A DNA stretch of 24,842 nucleotides from an uncultured Oscillospiraceae bacterium (GCA_910584285.1 CAJTYK010000029.1:1-24842); one strand, 5' to 3'; shown: positions 13,077 through 20,863, counted from the stretch's first letter. The notes: generated by a model not told the origin, from the sequence alone. Numbers and translations: made by a program.

Positions 13077-14225
13077 ATGAAAAAGACAATAGCGGTTCTG
13101 CTGTCGCTGATCCTGCTGCTGGGCCTGCTGGCCGGCTGCGGCAGCGAGACAAAGCCCACCGATCCCCCCGCCCCGGACAAGACCGACGCCCCCGCGGAAA
13201 AGACCGACGCCCCTGCCGCCGATCCCATGCAGGAGCTCATCGACGCGGCCAAGGCCGAGGGCGAGCTGGTGGTGTACGGCTCCTGTGAGGAGGAGTACCT
13301 GTCCGCCGCCTGCGACAAGTTCCAGGAGCTGTACGGCATCAAGACCACCTTCCAGCGCCTGTCCACCGGCGAGGTGCAGGCCAAGATCGAGGAGGAAAAC
13401 GGCAATCCCTCCGCCGACGTCTGGTTCGGCGGCACCACCGATCCCTATAACGTCGTGGCCGCCGAGGGGCTGCTGGAGCCCTACGCCGCGGTGAACGCCT
13501 CCCACCTGGTTGGCGATCAGTACAAGGATAAGGACGGCAACTGGTACGGCATCTACAAGGGCATCCTGGGCTTCATGGTGAACAAGGACAGCCTGGCCGA
13601 CAAGGGCCTGGAGGCCCCCAAGGATTGGGACGACCTGCTCAAGCCCGAGTACAAGGATCTGATCTGGCTGTCCAACTACAACACCGCCGGCACCGCCAAG
13701 CTGGTCATCAACACCATGATCCAGAAGAAGGGCCATGACGAGGGCATCCAGTACCTGGTGGATCTGGACAAGAACATTGAGGTTTACACCAAGTCCGGCT
13801 CCGGCCCGTCCAAGAACGTGGGCACCGGCGAGTGCACCATCGGCATCGGCTTCCTCCATGACGGCATCACCCAGATCGTGGACAACGGCTACGACAATGT
13901 GGAGCTGGTGATCCCCTCCAGCGGCACCTCCTTCGAGATCGGCGCCACCGCCATCTTCAAGGGCGCCAAGCACCCCAACGCCGCCAAGCTGTGGATTGAG
14001 TACGCCCTGTCCCCCGACTGCGTGAACCAGGCCAAGGATCACGGCTCCTACCAGTTCCTGGTCATCGACAACGCGGAGCAGCCCCAGCAGGCCGCCGACT
14101 TCGGCCTTGACCCCAACAACGTCATGGACTATGACTTTGAGGACGCCAAGAACAACATTAAGACCTATATTGAGGAAGTCATGACCGCTCTGGGCGGCGG
14201 CGACGACCGCTTCCAGACCGAGTAA
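13077..14225 (+). CDS. ABC transporter substrate-binding lipoprotein, ferric-iron/phosphonate class
   Basis: 382 residues. Lipoprotein signal with lipobox LAGC (Cys21), then an acidic, proline- and alanine-rich linker to ~50 and a type-II periplasmic binding fold: ELVVYGSCEEEYLSAACDKF near 62, SADVWFGGTTDPYN near 112, and the hinge and second lobe after ~150. This is the AfuA/FbpA/PhnS-like family, whose members bind Fe3+, phosphonates, putrescine or thiamine. The adjacent double Tyr of ferric-binding FbpA is not evident, so the ligand is open. The ribosome binding site is GGAGG eight bases before the ATG. It is the first gene of a three-gene importer operon and, having a terminator after it, is probably made in excess of the permease and ATPase. 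Confidence 0.9.
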   Translation: MKKTIAVLLSLILLLGLLAGCGSETKPTDPPAPDKTDAPAEKTDAPAADPMQELIDAAKAEGELVVYGSCEEEYLSAACDKFQELYGIKTTFQRLSTGEVQAKIEEENGNPSADVWFGGTTDPYNVVAAEGLLEPYAAVNASHLVGDQYKDKDGNWYGIYKGILGFMVNKDSLADKGLEAPKDWDDLLKPEYKDLIWLSNYNTAGTAKLVINTMIQKKGHDEGIQYLVDLDKNIEVYTKSGSGPSKNVGTGECTIGIGFLHDGITQIVDNGYDNVELVIPSSGTSFEIGATAIFKGAKHPNAAKLWIEYALSPDCVNQAKDHGSYQFLVIDNAEQPQQAADFGLDPNNVMDYDFEDAKNNIKTYIEEVMTALGGGDDRFQTE

Positions 14226-14253
14226 GACACACCCTGCGAGAGACAAAACACTG

Positions 14254-14295
14254 ACGGATGGGGGATGGCAAGCCGCCATCCCCCATCCGTTTTTT
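14254..14295 (+). terminator. intra-operon terminator after the binding-protein gene
   Basis: A perfect 16-bp stem (14254-14269 with 14275-14290), five-base loop AAGCC, then six T's. It lies between the binding-protein and permease genes and should reduce transcription of the latter. Confidence 0.88.
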
Positions 14296-14323
14296 GGTTC
14301 AATGAGAGAAAGGAGGCTTCCCT

Positions 14324-16090
14324 ATGGCAAGAGGCCAAGGCGCAGCCCTGGATCGGAAAAAGCTGATGGCCGACCCCATTATGGTGGGCACCATTGTGGT
14401 TCTGATCACATTCCTGACCATATTCATTCTCTATCCCCTGGCCATCCTGCTGGTGGACAGCTTTGTGGGGGACGGCAGCCTGTCCCTCAGCGCGTTCCAG
14501 CGGATTTTCGCCATGCCCACGTTCACCAAGGCGATCACCAACACCCTGAAGGTGGGCTTCCTGGTGGGCATCCTGTCCACGGTGGTGGGCCTGCTGTTCG
14601 CCTACGTGGAGGTGTACGTCAAGGTGGGCCGGGTGGTGGGCGGCCTGTTCAAGGTGGTGTCCATGCTGCCGGTGGTGTCGCCCCCCTTCGTGCTGTCCCT
14701 GTCCATGATCATGCTGTTCGGCAAGTCGGGCATCATCACCCGGTTCCTGCTGGGCATCAAGGACAACAGTGTGTACGGCTTCTGGGGCATCGTGGTGGTG
14801 CAGGCCCTCACCTTCTTCCCGGTGTGCTATATGATGCTCAAGGGCCTGCTGAAGAACATCGATCCCTCCCTGGAGGAGGCTGCCCGGGACATGGGGGCCT
14901 CCCGGGGCAAGGTGTTTATGACCGTCACCCTGCCCCTGCTGCTGCCCGGCCTGGGCAACGCCTTTCTGGTGACCTTCATCGAGTCCATCGCCGACTTTGC
15001 CAACCCCATGATCATCGGCGGCTCCTATGACACCCTGGCCACTACGATTTACCTGCAAATCACCGGCGCCTACGACAAGGTGGGGGCCGCGGCCATGGCG
15101 GTGGTGCTGCTGGCCATCACCCTGGTGATGTTCGCGGTGCAGAAGTATTATCTGGAGGCCAAGACCGCCGCCACCCTCACGGGTAAGGCGTCCCGGGGGC
15201 GTATGCTCATCGGGGAGCGGCGGGTCACCCTGCCCCTCACCATCCTGTGTGCTCTGGCCACCATCTTCGTCATCATGATGTACCTGTGCGTGCCCATCGG
15301 GGCGCTGTTCCCCACCTGGGGCTATAAGTTCACCCCCCTCACCTTCAAGTGGTTCGGGCAGGTGTTCACCCGGTACAAGGGCTTCCAGGCCTTCCGGGAC
15401 TCCTTTGTGCTGTCCCTGATCTCTGCCCCCATTACCGCTCTGCTGTCCATGATCATCTCCTACCTGGTGGTGAAGCGGAAGTTCAAGGCCAAGGGCTTCA
15501 TTGAGGCGGTGTCCATGCTGGCCATGGCGGTGCCCGGTACGGTGCTGGGCGTGGGCTATATCCGGGGCTTCTCCGGCGGCCTGTTCCACAGCAGCGACTG
15601 GCCTCTGTTTGCCGAGGGCGGCGCCCTCCACGGCGTGTTCCCCAACGGCCTGCTGGGCGGCATCTATGGCAGCGCGGCCATTTTGATCATCGTGTTTGTG
15701 GTGCGCTCCCTGCCCACTGGCACCCGCAGCGGCATCTCCGCCCTGCGGCAGATCGACAAGTCCATCGAGGAATCCGCTTACGACATGGGGGCGGACAGCT
15801 TCAAGGTGTTTATGACCGTCACCCTGCCTCTGATCAAGGACTCCTTCCTCAGCGGGCTTGTCACCGCCTTTGTGCGCTCCATCACCGCCATCTCCGCCAT
15901 CATCCTGCTGGTGACGCCCCAGTTCCTGCTCATCACCGTGCAGATCAACGAGTTCGCGGAGAAGGGCTCGTACAGCCTTGCTTGCGCCTTTGCCACCATC
16001 CTCATCATCATCACCTACGGCTCGGTGCTGCTGATGAACCTGGTTATGAAATTTTTCGGCACCAGCCGGAAGCTGAAGGAGGACGAATGA
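14324..16090 (+). CDS. ABC importer permease, fused two-domain (FbpB-like)
   Basis: 588 residues with about twelve transmembrane segments in two homologous halves, as in FbpB/AfuB-type iron permeases. Each half carries a cytoplasmic EAA loop that docks with the ATPase: EEAARDMGASRGKVFMTVTL around residue 186 and EESAYDMGADSFKVFMTVTL around residue 482. Both keep the conserved glycine. The start is ATG 14324 after AAAGGAGG. It ends two bases before the ATPase gene. The strongly similar halves form a pseudodimeric channel, so no second permease subunit is needed. Confidence 0.93.
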   Translation: MARGQGAALDRKKLMADPIMVGTIVVLITFLTIFILYPLAILLVDSFVGDGSLSLSAFQRIFAMPTFTKAITNTLKVGFLVGILSTVVGLLFAYVEVYVKVGRVVGGLFKVVSMLPVVSPPFVLSLSMIMLFGKSGIITRFLLGIKDNSVYGFWGIVVVQALTFFPVCYMMLKGLLKNIDPSLEEAARDMGASRGKVFMTVTLPLLLPGLGNAFLVTFIESIADFANPMIIGGSYDTLATTIYLQITGAYDKVGAAAMAVVLLAITLVMFAVQKYYLEAKTAATLTGKASRGRMLIGERRVTLPLTILCALATIFVIMMYLCVPIGALFPTWGYKFTPLTFKWFGQVFTRYKGFQAFRDSFVLSLISAPITALLSMIISYLVVKRKFKAKGFIEAVSMLAMAVPGTVLGVGYIRGFSGGLFHSSDWPLFAEGGALHGVFPNGLLGGIYGSAAILIIVFVVRSLPTGTRSGISALRQIDKSIEESAYDMGADSFKVFMTVTLPLIKDSFLSGLVTAFVRSITAISAIILLVTPQFLLITVQINEFAEKGSYSLACAFATILIIITYGSVLLMNLVMKFFGTSRKLKEDE

Positions 16091-16091
16091 T

Positions 16092-17153
16092 ATGGCGAAA
16101 GAGAAAAAAGGCGTCCGCTTGGAGCATATCTCCAAGATCTATCAGGATCCCAAGACAAAAAAGGACTTCTACGCGGTAAAGGACACCTCCTTGACCATCG
16201 AGCCCGGCTCCTTTGTGACCCTGCTGGGCCCCTCCGGCTGCGGCAAGACCACCACCCTGCGGATGATCGCCGGGTTCGAGAGCCCCGACGAGGGGGAGAT
16301 CTACCTGGGCAACGAGGCTATCAACGCCCTCACCCCCAACAAGCGGGACACCGCCATGGTGTTCCAGAGCTACGCCCTGCTGCCCCACTACAACATCTTC
16401 GACAACGTGGCCTACGGCCTGAAGCTGCGCAAGCTGGACAAGGAGACCATCAAAACCAAGGTGATGGACATCCTCAAGCTGGTGGGGCTGGAGGGCATGG
16501 AGGGCCGCATGACCAACCAGCTGTCCGGCGGCCAGCAGCAGCGGGTGGCCCTGGCCCGGGCCCTGGTGCTGGAGCCGGGAGTGCTGCTCTTTGACGAGCC
16601 GCTCAGCAACCTGGACGCCAAGCTGCGGGTGTCCATGCGCACGGAGATCCGCCGCATCCAGCAGGAGGCGGGGATCACCGCCATCTACGTCACCCACGAC
16701 CAGAGCGAGGCCATGGCCCTGTCCGATCAGATTATCATCATGGACAAGGGGGTTGTGGCCCAGATCGGCACCCCCCAGGAGGTGTACTATCACCCCAGCA
16801 ATGAGTTCGTGGCCGACTTCATCGGCGAGGCCAACTTCCTGCGGGGCAAGGTGACCGGCCAGGACACAGTGGACGTCGGCGGCCACCAGGTGGCGGCGGA
16901 GACCTCCCGGCAGGGGGCAGGCCAGGACTGCACCCTGGTGCTGCGGCCCGAATCCGCCACGCTGGGGGACGCGGGCCAGCTGCCTTGCAGGGTGATCCTG
17001 TCCTGCTTCATGGGCTCCTATCAGAACTATCATGTGATGGTGGGGGACACGCTGGTGAAGATCACCGACTTCAACCCCAAGAGCAAGAAGATCTACAAGG
17101 TGGGGGACGAGGCCTGGGTGGCCTTCACCAAGGAGGATGTCCACGTCCTGTAG
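16092..17153 (+). CDS. ABC importer ATP-binding protein, FbpC/PotA-like
   Basis: 353 residues. Walker A GPSGCGKT (46-53), Q-loop Gln92, signature LSGGQ (144-148), Walker B LLFDEP (165-170), D-loop SNLDAKLR and switch His202 (VTHDQSEA). After about residue 235 comes a C-terminal TOBE-type regulatory domain, as in CUT1/iron/polyamine ATPases. The length matches FbpC and PotA (~350). It starts two bases after the permease stop and completes the importer. The substrate class follows from the binding protein and remains uncertain. Confidence 0.94.
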   Translation: MAKEKKGVRLEHISKIYQDPKTKKDFYAVKDTSLTIEPGSFVTLLGPSGCGKTTTLRMIAGFESPDEGEIYLGNEAINALTPNKRDTAMVFQSYALLPHYNIFDNVAYGLKLRKLDKETIKTKVMDILKLVGLEGMEGRMTNQLSGGQQQRVALARALVLEPGVLLFDEPLSNLDAKLRVSMRTEIRRIQQEAGITAIYVTHDQSEAMALSDQIIIMDKGVVAQIGTPQEVYYHPSNEFVADFIGEANFLRGKVTGQDTVDVGGHQVAAETSRQGAGQDCTLVLRPESATLGDAGQLPCRVILSCFMGSYQNYHVMVGDTLVKITDFNPKSKKIYKVGDEAWVAFTKEDVHVL

Positions 17154-17203
17154 GGAAGGCACCAGCCGACGCATGGCAGAGCGCCGGAACCAGATATGAC
17201 AAA

Positions 17204-17242
17204 GGCCGCAAAAGGAGCAGCTGCTCCTTTTGCGGCCCTTTC
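17204..17242. terminator. bidirectional terminator between the importer operon and rodA
   Basis: A perfect 34-bp palindrome with no unpaired centre (17204-17220 complements 17221-17237), flanked by AAA on the left and CTTT on the right. It lies between convergent transcripts. Confidence 0.8.
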
Positions 17243-17319
17243 CTTGGCTGCACTGCCCCAAGAGGGGATCAGCGTCCCGCCGCCTCCCTGCTTCAAAGAA
17301 ACAGGAAGGGCGCGGAGGA

Positions 17320-18513
17320 CTATAATTGGCTCCGATCTTTAAGCCAGCTGGGTAGGGGCCGCATCTTGATGCCGGACACCAGCCCCATGGCGATGAACAG
17401 CGTCAGGGTGGACGATCCGCCGTAGCTGAAGAAGGGCAGGGTCAGGCCGATGACCGGCCCGAGATAGAGGTTCATGGACACGTTGATGATGGTCTGGATC
17501 ATCAGCATCCCAGCGATGCCCATGGCAATATAGGCGGACATATGGCTCTTGGCCCGGCGGGACACCCACACGCACCGCAGGATGATGGCCAGCAGCACCA
17601 GCAGCACCACGCAGCAGCCGACGAGCCCGAACTCCTCCCCACACACGGCGAAGATGTTGTCGGTGTGCCGGGCGGGCAGCACCCCCTCCCGGAGGGACTG
17701 GGTCTTGACGCCCTTCAGCCACCCCATTCCGGTGAGCTGCCCCGAGCCGATGGCGGCCAGGGTCTGGTTCTGCTGCCAGCCCGCATCCGCGGGATCCAGG
17801 TTGTTCCCCTTCCAGTGCTCTACCACCACCCGGAAGCGCATGATGCGGTAGTCGTTCCAGAGCTTGTCGATCCGGGGGAGGATGAAGTGCCACAGAAACA
17901 CCACGGCCCCCACCGCGGGCGCGCCCACCCCGATAAACCACCATTTGCTCACCCCGGCCACCCAGGCCATGGCCACAAAGATGAACAGGTAGACGATCAC
18001 CATGCCCCAGTCGCCGGACAGCACCGCCAGCGAGCCGGAGAATACGCCGGTGAGAATCAGGTATTTGATCAAAGCGGGGAACCGGCCCAGCCCCCGGGGG
18101 CGTTCTTTGTTGATCATCCAGGCCAGCACCACAATGTAGGACAGCTTGGCGATCTCCCCGGGCTGGAAGCCGAAATAGTTTCCGATGACGGGGAGGAACA
18201 CCCAGCTCTTGTTGCCGCCGGCCATCCGGCCAAAGGGCTTGATGAGGGCGATGACCCCCAGCCCCAGCAACAGGAACACCCACCACCACTTCTCCATCAG
18301 GTACTCAATGTCGATGAACGTGACCCACACATAGGCCACAACGCCCATGCATAAAAACATGGCTTGTTTCTTGGCGGAGTCGGCGAGATCCGGGTCATAC
18401 CGGGTGGCGGAGTAGATGAGTGCCAGCCCCATAAGGCTGGCGACAACGCACAGCGCCAGCAGGAGCACGTCGCCCTTTTTGAAAAATTCTCTCAGTGTGC
18501 GCGTGGGCTGCAC
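17320..18513 (-). CDS. rodA: SEDS peptidoglycan polymerase, RodA type (FtsW/RodA/SpoVE family)
   Basis: 397 residues with about ten membrane helices. SEDS motifs are present: QNQTLAAIGSGQLTGMGW, then LPARHTDNIFAVCGEEFGLVG (near 279-299, with the presumed catalytic Asp285 in the large external loop) and LTLPFFSYGGSS (358-369). These proteins polymerise lipid II into glycan strands with a class-B PBP. RodA is favoured over FtsW/SpoVE by the GMGWLKGVKTQ region and by length. The usual PDLG motif reads GDWG here. The ATG at 18564 lies in the promoter. The GTG at 18513, behind AAAGGAGGAGG, is the likelier start. It faces tsaE across a shared promoter region. Confidence 0.9.
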   Translation of the reverse strand: MQPTRTLREFFKKGDVLLLALCVVASLMGLALIYSATRYDPDLADSAKKQAMFLCMGVVAYVWVTFIDIEYLMEKWWWVFLLLGLGVIALIKPFGRMAGGNKSWVFLPVIGNYFGFQPGEIAKLSYIVVLAWMINKERPRGLGRFPALIKYLILTGVFSGSLAVLSGDWGMVIVYLFIFVAMAWVAGVSKWWFIGVGAPAVGAVVFLWHFILPRIDKLWNDYRIMRFRVVVEHWKGNNLDPADAGWQQNQTLAAIGSGQLTGMGWLKGVKTQSLREGVLPARHTDNIFAVCGEEFGLVGCCVVLLVLLAIILRCVWVSRRAKSHMSAYIAMGIAGMLMIQTIINVSMNLYLGPVIGLTLPFFSYGGSSTLTLFIAMGLVSGIKMRPLPSWLKDRSQL

Positions 18514-18552
18514 GGCATGGCCCTCCTCCTTTCCGGAAAACAGTTGCAAATT

Positions 18553-18585
18553 AGTATAGCACATTCCGGCAGGATATGCTATACT
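18553..18585. promoter_or_regulatory. divergent, symmetric promoters for rodA and tsaE
   Basis: A perfect 9-bp inverted repeat, AGTATAGCA (18553-18561) and TGCTATACT (18577-18585), 15 bases apart. Each arm, read outward, is an extended -10 element (TGC-TATACT). One drives rodA leftward and the other tsaE rightward. At 17-base spacing each arm's inner part (TAGCAT or TAGCAC) supplies a weak -35 for the other, so the two promoters overlap completely. Confidence 0.65.
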
Positions 18586-18634
18586 GTTTTGCGAGAGTTT
18601 TTGGATTCTTCATTTTTGTCAGGAGTGAGCTTCC

Positions 18635-19060
18635 ATGGAGTTTATCACCCACAGCCGGGAGGAGACGGAGCAGCTGGGGGCAAGGCTGGCTAACGCTCTG
18701 ACCGGAGGGGCGGTGGTGGCCTTTACCGGCGATTTAGGGGCGGGCAAGACCGCCTTCGTGTCCGGCATGGCCCGGGCGCTGGGGGTGGAGGAGCGGGTGA
18801 CCAGCCCCACCTTCACCATTGTCAACGAGTACGAGGGGGGCCGGCTGCCCCTGTTTCATTTTGATATGTACCGGCTGGGGGACGCCGACGAGCTGTTCCA
18901 CATCGGCTGGGAGGATTACCTGGCCCGGGGCGGGATCTGCGCCGTGGAGTGGAGCGAGAACGTAGCCGAGGCCATCGAACCGGACGCGGTGCGGGTATCC
19001 ATCCGCCGGGGGGACGGGGAGGACGACCGAATCCTCGAGATTGAGGGGGTGGATCTATGA
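18635..19060 (+). CDS. tsaE: tRNA t6A threonylcarbamoyladenosine synthesis ATPase TsaE
   Basis: 141 residues, the normal length. Walker A GDLGAGKT (32-39), then TSPTFTIVNEYEG (near 57-69), FHFDMYRLGDADEL (near 75-88) and VEWSENV are the family blocks. TsaE binds the TsaB-TsaD complex and resets it using ATP, during addition of threonylcarbamoyl to A37 of tRNAs that read ANN codons. The ribosome binding site is AGGAG nine bases before the ATG. Its end overlaps tsaB by four bases. Confidence 0.97.
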   Translation: MEFITHSREETEQLGARLANALTGGAVVAFTGDLGAGKTAFVSGMARALGVEERVTSPTFTIVNEYEGGRLPLFHFDMYRLGDADELFHIGWEDYLARGGICAVEWSENVAEAIEPDAVRVSIRRGDGEDDRILEIEGVDL

Positions 19061-19755
19061 AGATCCTGGCGCTGGAGAGCTCGGCGATCACCGCCTCCGT
19101 GGCCGTCACCGAGGACGAAACGCTGCTGGCCCAATCCTTTCAGAACAGTGGGCTGACCCACTCCGCCACCCTCATGCCCATGGTGGCCGACCTGCTGAAG
19201 AACACCAGCCTGACGCTGGACGAGATGGACGTGATCGCGGTGGCGGCGGGCCCCGGCTCCTTTACCGGGGTACGCATCGGCGTGGCGGCGGCCAAGGGGC
19301 TGGCGTGGCCGGGGGACAAGCCCTGCGCCCCCTGCTCCACGCTAAAGTCCATGGCGTGGCAGTGTGCCCACCTGGGCGGGGAGATCTGCGCCGCCATGGA
19401 TGCGCGGCGCAATCAGGTGTACTGCGCCCGGTTCCTGGCGGAAAACGGGACGCTGAAGCGCCTCACCCCGGACAGGGCCATGGGGCTGGACGAGCTGGCG
19501 GCGGAGGTGCGAGCCTCCGGGAAACTTCAGATCCTGGTGGGGGACGGGGCCCGGCTGGCCCAGAGGGCGCTGGAGGAGCAGGGCTTGCCCTGCGCCCTCA
19601 TGCCGCCCCACCTGCTGTACCAGACCGCCTGGGGGGTGGCCCGGTGCGCCCTGGAGCTGGCCCGAGAGGGGCGGCTGGTGTCCGCCGCCGCCATGGCCCC
19701 CAGCTACCACCGCCTCAGTCAGGCTGAGCGGGAGCGGTTGGAAAAGCTGAAATAA
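19057..19755 (+). CDS. tsaB: tRNA t6A synthesis scaffold protein TsaB
   Basis: 232 residues of the ASKHA fold. The opening ILALESSAITASVAV and the diagnostic AAGPGSFTGVRIG (63-75) identify TsaB, which dimerises with the catalytic subunit TsaD. The start overlaps tsaE (ATGA junction), so they are translated together. The rimI and tsaD genes that often follow are absent; a terminator comes right after the stop. Confidence 0.96.
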   Translation: MKILALESSAITASVAVTEDETLLAQSFQNSGLTHSATLMPMVADLLKNTSLTLDEMDVIAVAAGPGSFTGVRIGVAAAKGLAWPGDKPCAPCSTLKSMAWQCAHLGGEICAAMDARRNQVYCARFLAENGTLKRLTPDRAMGLDELAAEVRASGKLQILVGDGARLAQRALEEQGLPCALMPPHLLYQTAWGVARCALELAREGRLVSAAAMAPSYHRLSQAERERLEKLK

Positions 19756-19796
19756 AAAGACGCCCTCCCCGGCGAAACCGGAGAGGGCGTCTTTTT
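19754..19796. terminator. bidirectional terminator between tsaB and nrdR
   Basis: Arms 19754-19767 and 19783-19796 (AAAAAGACGCCCTC and its complement) form a 14-bp stem, with a further CCGG/CCGG helix inside. A- and T-tracts flank it, serving both convergent genes. It slightly overlaps the nrdR stop. Confidence 0.88.
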
Positions 19797-20250
19797 ATTT
19801 TTCTTCCAGCAGCCGGGTGAGCTCCGTCATGAAGGTGTTGATGTCCTTGAACTGGCGGTACACCGAGGCGAAGCGGACGTAGGAAACCTCGTCCACATCC
19901 TTCAGCTTCTCCATCACCAGCTCACCGATCTCGGTGCTGGGCACCTCCCGCACCATCTCGTTTTGCAGGGACTGCTCGATCTCGTTGGCGATGCCCTCCA
20001 GAGTGGACATGGACACCGAGCGCTTCTCGCAGGACTTGAGCATACTGCCCAGCAGCTTGCTTTTGTCAAACGCCTGCCGGCTGCCATCCCGCTTGATCAC
20101 CATCAGGGGCAGGCTCTCCACGATCTCATAGGTAGTGAACCGCTTCCGGCAGGCCAGACACTCCCGGCGGCGGCGGATGCTGCTCCCCTCGTCGGCGGGG
20201 CGGGAATCCACAACTTTGCTCTCCAACTGGGCGCAGTACGGACATTTCAC
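19795..20250 (-). CDS. nrdR: transcriptional repressor NrdR of ribonucleotide reductase genes
   Basis: 151 residues, typical for NrdR. An N-terminal zinc ribbon uses C3-x2-C6 and C31-x2-C34, with the conserved VVDSRPADEGSSIRRRREC between them. An ATP-cone follows (~49-139: VIKRDGSRQAFDKSKL, then VREVPSTEIGELVMEKL) and senses ATP/dATP. NrdR binds NrdR boxes and represses nrd operons when dATP is high; no nrd gene is in the window. The frame is open far upstream, but homologues start at (M/V)KCPYC. GTG 20250 has AAAGGATGG at eight-base spacing, while the ATG four codons earlier has its site too close. Confidence 0.97.
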   Translation of the reverse strand: MKCPYCAQLESKVVDSRPADEGSSIRRRRECLACRKRFTTYEIVESLPLMVIKRDGSRQAFDKSKLLGSMLKSCEKRSVSMSTLEGIANEIEQSLQNEMVREVPSTEIGELVMEKLKDVDEVSYVRFASVYRQFKDINTFMTELTRLLEEK

Positions 20251-20296
20251 GGCGGCATCCATCCTTTCTTTGTCAGGGCACGGGCTCATTAAGAAA

Positions 20297-20329
20297 ATTA
20301 TACCATAACTGTCCCGGTTATGGTATCCT
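20297..20329. promoter_or_regulatory. divergent promoters on a perfect inverted repeat, nrdR and the 47-residue gene
   Basis: ATACCATAAC (20300-20309) and GTTATGGTAT (20317-20326) are perfect complements, seven bases apart. Leftward, the left arm continues into TGG-TATAAT (-10 at 20297-20302) for nrdR. Rightward, the right arm continues into TGG-TATCCT (-10 at 20324-20329). Both are extended -10 elements without good -35 boxes. The repeat may also bind a regulator. Confidence 0.55.
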
Positions 20330-20403
20330 TTTTTTGAAAAAATTTTCCTGGACGTATAACAGAGGCGAGGGCGTGGCATACTGTGCTGCGTGAGGTGATA
20401 ACA

Positions 20404-20547
20404 ATGAACAACTGCCCTGACAACAAGAAGCAGCAGAACCCCGAGAACAAAAAGCAGCAGACCCCTGAGAATAAGAAGCAGCAGACTCCCGAGAACAAGA
20501 AGCAGCAGAATTCCGAGAACAAGAATTCCAACAGCCGGGGCTACTAA
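20404..20547 (+). CDS. 47-residue low-complexity repeat protein, unknown function
   Basis: Begins MNNCPDNKKQQ, then repeats an eight-residue unit close to (T/N)PENKKQQ three times plus one variant (NSENK), and ends NSNSRGY. It is made almost only of Asn, Gln, Lys, Glu and Pro with a single Cys, so it should be soluble and disordered. The ribosome binding site is the near-perfect GAGGTGAT six bases before ATG 20404, and a strong terminator follows, so it looks genuinely expressed. It recalls small Asn/Gln/Lys-rich spore proteins in composition only; I see no match to the gamma-type SASP sequence pattern. Confidence 0.7.
   Translation: MNNCPDNKKQQNPENKKQQTPENKKQQTPENKKQQNSENKNSNSRGY
20419..20526 (+). 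repeat. 24-base tandem repeat within the 47-residue gene
   Basis: Four to five degenerate copies of a 24-base unit containing GAGAACAAGAAGCAGCAG. Synonymous differences between copies (AAG/AAA, AAC/AAT, CCC/CCT) show the protein repeat has been kept while the DNA drifted. Confidence 0.75.
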
Positions 20548-20584
20548 GACGGCGGCGCGGACGCGCCATCGCCCGACACCGGCG

Positions 20585-20617
20585 GGAGCGGGGGGCTGCG
20601 CCCCCCGCTCCTTTTTT
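20585..20617 (+). terminator. terminator after the 47-residue gene
   Basis: A perfect 11-bp GC stem (20585-20595 with 20601-20611), loop CTGCG, then six T's. Confidence 0.88.
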
Positions 20618-20631
20618 GAGGAGGAAGGCCC

Positions 20632-20829
20632 ATGAAGCGCAAACGCAGAGGAGACAACGATCCGGCCCAGGTGAGCCGGGATCCCCAGTACCGGGAGCCG
20701 CCCTATGAGGATCTGTCCAGCCTGGTGGCGGGGCGGATCCAGGCTGGGCCCCAGGCCACGCCCCCCAGGGAGGGCGTCGATCTGGATCACTGGCAGGATC
20801 CGGAGCTGTTCCACTCGCCGGAGCTGTGA
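20632..20829 (+). CDS. 65-residue conserved-looking hypothetical protein
   Basis: A short hydrophilic protein: basic start (KRKRRGDNDPAQV), a middle PPYEDLSSLVAG and an acidic, aromatic end (VDLDHWQDPELFHSPEL). It has no membrane segment, signal or recognised domain. GAGGAGGAA lies just before ATG 20632, supporting translation. It is squeezed between two terminators, 15 bases after the first, so it depends on read-through or an unseen promoter. No function is proposed. Confidence 0.6.
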   Translation: MKRKRRGDNDPAQVSRDPQYREPPYEDLSSLVAGRIQAGPQATPPREGVDLDHWQDPELFHSPEL

Positions 20830-20861
20830 AGAATCCCCCCGCCAACCGCGGGGGGATTCTT
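20829..20861. terminator. bidirectional terminator between the 65-residue gene and the DUF4363 gene
   Basis: AAGAATCCCCCCGC (20829-20842) pairs with 20848-20861 around CAACC. A T-rich stretch follows on the plus strand. Confidence 0.8.
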
Positions 20862-20863
20862 TC

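Noticed and set aside
12936..16135. Very long leftward open frames (447 and 656 codons) opposite the importer operon
   Set aside because: Repetitive Gly/Val/His/Gln-rich products antisense to well-supported binding protein, permease and ATPase genes.
20400..20547. A CRISPR-like array, because of the 24-base repeats
   Set aside because: The repeats are contiguous, in frame and protein-coding, with no unique spacers.
20251..20814. An N-terminal extension of NrdR (frame open to 20814)
   Set aside because: It runs antisense through the 47- and 65-residue genes, and NrdR proteins begin at the zinc-ribbon KCPYC, where a good ribosome binding site is found.
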